From positions 11,888,889 through 11,952,888 of the forward strand of contig NC_133289.1 of NCBI RefSeq assembly GCF_005239225.2: a stretch of 64,000 bases of DNA. Reading direction: 5' to 3'. The stretch is from Populus alba. Its lineage: Eukaryota; Streptophyta; Magnoliopsida; Malpighiales; Salicaceae. The notes below the pieces were generated by a model. It did no database searches and was not told the DNA's origin. It saw only the letters and a program-made list of their open reading frames with translations. A program made the position numbers and the translations under genes. This document shows, piece after piece, positions 59,020-64,000 of the stretch (position 1 is its first letter; each line of letters opens with the position of its first letter).

Positions 59020-59835
59020 ATGAGGTTCATTTGTTTGCTAGAAAGTAGTTTTTTTTTTTGGAAAGTGGTTCTTTGAAAAGTAAATTATTTTTCGATGTTT
59101 GGTAGTGTTATGGAAAATAAGTTGGAAAATACTTTCTAGTATTTGGTTATATTATGAAAAATAGCTTATTAATGTTTTATTTTTTTCAAGTTTATGAAAA
59201 TAATGAGGAACAAATCTAACAAATTAAAAAGTAGAATGAGAATGAAAATTTTTTTAAAAAATTAATTTCATAAATTATCTAAAATAAAATAAATAATAAT
59301 CAAAATAATGGAGATCAAATCTAACAAATAAAAAAAAAATTAAAAGATGTTGAAATTAAAATAATAATAATTACAATTTTCATAAATTATTTCAAATAAA
59401 ATAAGTAACAATCAAAAGAATGAGGACCAAATTTGATAGATAAAAAATTTAAATTAAAAAATAGATAAGAGAAAAGTAAATAACAATCATAAAAATGAGG
59501 ACCAAAGTTAATATAAAAATTAAATTAAATCGAATTTTAAGGGATGAGATTAAAAAAAAAAAGATTCAAACAAAATATATATCAATCAAAAGTTTGAGAG
59601 CCAAATTTGATATAATAAAAAAATATTATAATATTTCTAAATTTTTCACAACTTTTAGAAAATGTTTTTCATCCAAAATGAAAGGAAACATTTTTTATAG
59701 AAACCAAGCTAAATTTGTTTTTGACTAGAAAGTATTTTTTTTCCCATTAACCAACTTTTCTATAACAAAAAACACAGAAAAATTTAAAAAAAAATTATTT
59801 TCAAAAAATTATTTTTCGGGCAAACAAACGCCCCC
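59020..59835. mobile_element. Foldback (MITE-like) element
   Basis: The left end (TTCATTTGTTTGCTAGAAAG, then T-run, GGAAAGTGG, TTATTTTTC) is matched in reverse complement by the right end (CCCGAAAAATAATTTTTTGA from the minus strand at about 59820), with GTTTGTTTGC at both outer ends. A second pair of internal phrases, AATACTTTCTAGT, also faces inward at 59130 and 59735. The 0.5 kb centre holds repeats of AATGAGGACCAAATTTGATA and no transposase. Confidence 0.55.
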
Positions 59836-61571
59836 TAAATATCAAAAGACACACCACACATTAGGAGAAATAAAAAAAAAAAAAAAAAAAAAACTCCTCA
59901 CAAAAGCAAACTCTCTCTAGAAATTAAACACAAAAAACATAACCCTTGCCCAAAAACAAAACAAGAGACTTGTGACTAAGCATGGCTGGAGAAAAATAAA
60001 ATCTCTCTTTGAATAAAAATACAACCTCCATAGCAACTCTACTGTGAGCAGAAGATCCTTCATCAGCAAGGCCAGCCATCATAAGTAGCAATAGATTAGC
60101 AGCTCCTCACCAACCGTCAGCCAAGGCTAGCCACCGTGAGCAGCATCAGATCAAAGGATTTGTTTGAATTTTGGATTGTTGATTGATTGAAATTAGGCTT
60201 TGGAACCTTTTTTTTTTAATGTTAATTGAGCATTCTGTTTGATTTAATATGATTTTATTTAGAGTTTTTTTTTTTTGAAAGATATTGAAAAATTTATGTG
60301 CCAATGTTTGATTGGTTATGTTCCTTATTGTAATTTCTAGAATTATGGGCATGTTAAATGTTTTGGTAATTTCTTTAAGAAAGTAATAATTATAATATAA
60401 AAAAAGAATAAAAATAAATGATCTATTACGTCGAAAAATTGTTGATTTTATATAAGCTTTAGTTTTGAGAGCATGGTTAAAATAATATAAATATGAATAT
60501 GAATAAAATTAGAAATTATTAATGTTGTTTGATTGCATTTTATTTGATGTTCGTTTTTCAAAAGCCATGAACTTCAAGATTAAATTGAATTGAAGTATTT
60601 AAATAACAGTAGAATTGCTTGTGGGTTTAAACTAGGAGGTTGGATTTTCCATAAAAAAAAATAAGAAACATAATAAAGAATGATAATTAATTAATAAACC
60701 CAATATAGTATGATTTAATATTAGGTCTTGTTTTTTGGATGTTGATTAAAAATTAAAAGAATTTAAAATAAATAATAAAGTAAAAAGGATAAAAATAAAT
60801 AAATTAAATACAGTAACATAAATAGTAATAAAAATGTCCCTGTATTAATTGCTTCTATTAGTTGTTAATTGACCCAAGATAAAATGATATTATATTATAA
60901 TCAGTCTTTCAGATGCCAGTTATCATATAACAGTATTAATTAATTCTTGATTGGTGAATTAATTGTTTCTATTAATTATCAATTGACCTAAGATAGTATG
61001 GTTGAATATTGGACATGTTCTTTGGATATCGATAAGTGCATAATAATATCATTTAATACATGATCTCTAGTATATTAATTAATAAAAATTTTGTCACCCT
61101 CAAACCACTTCAATTTTTACGAACTCAATTTAATATTTTTATCATTTATTAAGTAGCCTTGGAGGGTATGGTTCAACAAGCAGACTCTATTTTTCAGATG
61201 CTACTTAATAGATAAATATTTCAACTTACAATTCGAACGCTACTTAATAGATAATATCGATAATATGAAATGTTTTTACTATTTATGTTTTTTATTGGCA
61301 TTAAGACTAACTCTTTTATTAATATGTAAAATGAAACAAATCTAAATGAGTCAAATGATCAAAGCCATGAACATTTTCAATATAAAAATAATTAGTAGTA
61401 GAATGCACACTCATATTATATGCAAATTTAATAAATGACAGACAATCTTTTCTAATTTTTTAAATTCTTTTGAATGGTAATTCTTAATAATGTAGTTAAA
61501 TCATATTAACTATTTTAGCTTGAGATCATATATTTATTAATGACAAGTAGTAGAAAATAATAATTTTATCC
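59836..61571. other. LTR or leader-like noncoding DNA
   Basis: An A-run at 59874-59893 is followed by a leader-like stretch with short repeats of GCCAGCCA/GCTAGCCACCGTGAGCAGC (60070-60150). At 60690-61200 several diverged phrases (GACCTAAGATAGTATG, TTTGGAT/TTCAGATG) recur about every 120-150 bp. No coding sequence seen. Confidence 0.4.
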
Positions 61572-62100
61572 CTAATTTTCCCCATAAACCTTCCAAAAAT
61601 AGCTAAAAATTTTAATATCATGGTCTGATATAATGCTCCTAGGTACCCTATAAAGCTGAACTATCTCCCTAAATAATAAATTCGCGATGTTGGTTACATT
61701 ATTGATTTTATGACAAGATATAAAATATTTCATCTTAAAAAACATATTCACAACTATAAAAATACTAAGTGTATTAGTAAGTTCAAAGGGCATAATTAAC
61801 CACTTATACAAATGATATTTAGTTTTAAAAGCAGTTTCTCATTCATCTCCCTTTTTCATTCTTATTTGATGATATCCACTTTTCAAATCAATTTTATAAA
61901 ACATATAAGACCCATGAAATCCATCTAAAATATCATCAAGTCTAAAAATTGAGTGTCTATACTTTACCAAAATATTGTTATTAGTACAACAATCAACATA
62001 CATCCTCAAAAACTCATCTTTTTTTGATACTAATAACACTAAAATTGTACATGGACTCATGCTTTCTCTTATGCACCCTTTTGTCATCAATTTTTCATTT
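61572..62100 (-). pseudogene. pol: Gypsy RT joined to integrase by internal deletion
   Basis: On the minus strand the first frame (62090-61839) reads MMTKGCIRESMSPCTILVLL, VSKKDEFLRMYVDC, YRHSIFRLDDILDGFHGS and FYKIDLKSGYHQIRM, an RT palm with usual spacing. After a frameshift, YKWLIMPFELTNTLSIF follows and then directly VVNMFFKMKYFISCHK and REIVQLYRVPRSIISDHDIK, which are integrase core motifs. The Y-x-D-D box, RT thumb, RNase H and integrase zinc domain are missing between them. It is a defective gypsy fragment, probably a chromovirus relative of a different lineage from the Tekay element. Confidence 0.8.
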
Positions 62101-62199
62101 GCCTTTGAATTTCCTTTGTCTTCTTGGGATTATCTTTATAGAATGGCTGATTAGGTATAAATTCTCTATTTATAAGATCAAGATGTTGAAAGGAAATTA

Positions 62200-63620
62200 G
62201 AGAAAATCATGAATCCTAGTATTAAAAATTCTCAACCTTGAAAGCTAGAACCAAACAAGAATACTAATTACTTACCGATTTAGTGTTGGAGGATAAAATC
62301 AGGAAAAAATCAACTTATAAAATTTTCCAAAGTAAACCGAACAAAAAAACAGCAAATAAAAAGACTTAAAATAACCTAGTCATTTTGAAAATTCACAAAA
62401 ACATTCTATAAAAGGCAAATAAAGGAAAAAATAAAGTCTAATTGCTAGTGATATAAATTAAAAAAACATCAACTTAATAATACAAAAAAATAAACCAAGA
62501 AAACTTAGATGAACTTTCTAAACTTGGGGAAAGGTCCTAAACTCACAACCTATTACATTATAGATCTTGCTAAATCAAGAAGCTGGATTTTTAACCAATT
62601 TAATATTGTTTAACCCAAGTAAATCCAAAGAAAATAAAAAGACTAGAGAAAACCTTGGTCATTTTCAAAATCAATGAAACATCCTTCAAAAAGCAAGTAA
62701 AAAAAAAAAAAAAAGTCTAGTCTCCAATTGAATAAATATTAAAGGGTGAAACCTAAAAAATATGAGTTTAAATAAGGGAGAAAAAACTAAGCAAACTCGA
62801 GCGAACCTCCCAAATCTAGGTTAATCTCCAAAACTCGCAGCCCGTAAAATCCTAAACATGGGATTAATTAAGAAGCTCAATTCCTAACAAATCTAATTTT
62901 GAATGATAAAATTGAAAAAAAAAAATTAAATTTTCCAAAAAAAAAAAACAGTAATAAAAAGAAAGATGATAAAATTTGATAGGAAAAAAAACTTAAGAGG
63001 ATGAAACTATATATAAAAAAAAATGTAAAACTTTATCTTAAATAAAACAAGTAGAAATAAAAAAGAATGAGAACTAAATTCAAAAGATTAAAAAACTAAA
63101 GGGGGATGAAATAGAAAAAAATTATAATCTTATAAGTTGTTTTAAAAATCATTCATATTATTAAAGGATGAAATGCAAAAAACAAAATTAATTTAAAGAA
63201 TTAGCCAAAAAAAACACCCAACAAGAACTATAAATAAAAAGATTAGAGATAACTAGGATTATTTTTTAGACCAACGAAAAAATTCAACAAAAAAGCAAGT
63301 AAAAAGAACGGAACTCAGTCTCCAATTGAATAAAGGCTAAAAGATAAAACTGAAAAAGAATTTGCTTATATATAGAAAAATAAAAAAAACTTAGCAAACT
63401 TGAGCGAACCTTTTAAATCTGGTCGAATCTTTAAAACTCGTAACCCGTGAAATCTTGGACTTCGGTTTCAATCAAGAAACTTCATTTCTAACCAATATAA
63501 ACCAAATGAGGATGAAGTTTTTTTTTTTAAATCCAATTTACAAAATAATCTAAAAACAAAAATAGTATAAAAATAGTAAAAAAGAACGAAAACCAAATTT
63601 GAAAGATTAAAACGTGAAAG
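62200..63620 (-). repeat. Imperfect tandem repeats upstream of the gypsy fragment
   Basis: The phrases CTTGAGCGAACCT, AACTCGTAACCCGTGAAAT and AGTCTCCAATTGAATAAA each recur (62510, 62800 and 63395 for the first, in degrading form). A second block around GAACCAAATTTGAAAGATTAAAA recurs at 63085 and 63595. Unit length is about 300-600 bp. It lies where the 5' leader or LTR of the minus-strand gypsy fragment would be. Confidence 0.6.
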
Positions 63621-64000
63621 GGAGTGAAATTGAAAAACAATTATATTATTTTATAGATTATTTAAATAAAAAAAATAATGATCAAAAGAACAAAGATCAA
63701 ATGTTAAGAAAAAAGAAATGGAAGGGGTTGGTCTCAAGTTTTGAAGGGGTTGACATAAAATTTAAGGAGAGAAGAAGAAAAGGAAATGGTAGCCAACGTT
63801 GCTCTATCACATAAGGGGCGTTGAGGCCTTTTATAAGCTACCGCGGAAGGCGATATTTGATAACCAGATGATGATCTCTCACGTGCTTCCCAAAAAGACA
63901 TGAGAGCCACCCGCCTGTTGATGCTTGCATAGAGCACATCAACAAAGTTTTTTTAGTATTTAAAAATTATTAAAATATAAAAATTCTACCAAGTAAAGTT
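63621..64000. other. Edge region with one GC-richer block
   Basis: A GC-richer block at 63810-63940 contains CTACCGCGGAAGGCGATA and CACGTGCTTCCC, probably part of an LTR of the minus-strand gypsy fragment. Overlapping short frames on both strands are not supported. The window ends here, so the element is incomplete. Confidence 0.4.

Overview
The window looks like nuclear DNA from a dicot tree. It is very AT-rich, has spliced coding sequence, and is dominated by decayed LTR retrotransposons, SINE-like elements, minisatellites and (TA)n runs. Several AT-rich dispersed repeats and the SINE tails resemble what I remember from poplar and willow (Salicaceae). That placement comes from memory and would need a search to confirm. 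There are no operons, CRISPR arrays, rRNA genes or convincing tRNA genes.

The only intact protein gene I can support is on the minus strand at 17418-19150. It has seven coding exons with clean GT-AG junctions and encodes a 274-residue protein with one membrane span followed by a segment patterned like a bacterial-type PH domain. It seems to be a conserved plant protein of unknown function. A further intron in its 3' UTR is likely. A possible orphan first exon coding for a transit-peptide-like leader lies at 43395-43476.

The rest is mobile DNA. At 780-6430 two diverged direct repeats flank a noncoding interior that includes a minisatellite. At 9480-10610 there is a plus-strand Ty3/gypsy gag remnant. 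At 11500-12440 there is a tandem array of about 150 bp units. At 15788-15990 there is a fragment of an RNase H-like protein. At 20331-22575 and 27106-29312 there are two copies of a roughly 2.2 kb noncoding repeat in the same orientation, separated by 4.5 kb with no recognisable retroelement protein; this may be a large retrotransposon derivative. At 29722-40392 lies a complete but frameshift-riddled minus-strand chromovirus of the Tekay/Del type. It has 2.7-2.8 kb LTRs, a tRNA-iMet primer site, a polypurine tract, gag, protease, RT, RNase H, integrase and a chromodomain. At 51066-56790 lies a decayed plus-strand Ty1/copia element, and at 61572-62100 a minus-strand gypsy fragment in which RT is joined to integrase by an internal deletion. 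SINE-like elements sit at 14490-14646 and 57080-57269, and a foldback (MITE-like) element at about 59020-59835.

I found no convincing new cellular system. The most distinctive structure is in the LTRs of the Tekay-like element: an array of about 50 bp units, each holding a short hairpin that on the element's sense strand is capped by a C(UUCG)G tetraloop, with six units in one LTR and eight in the other.
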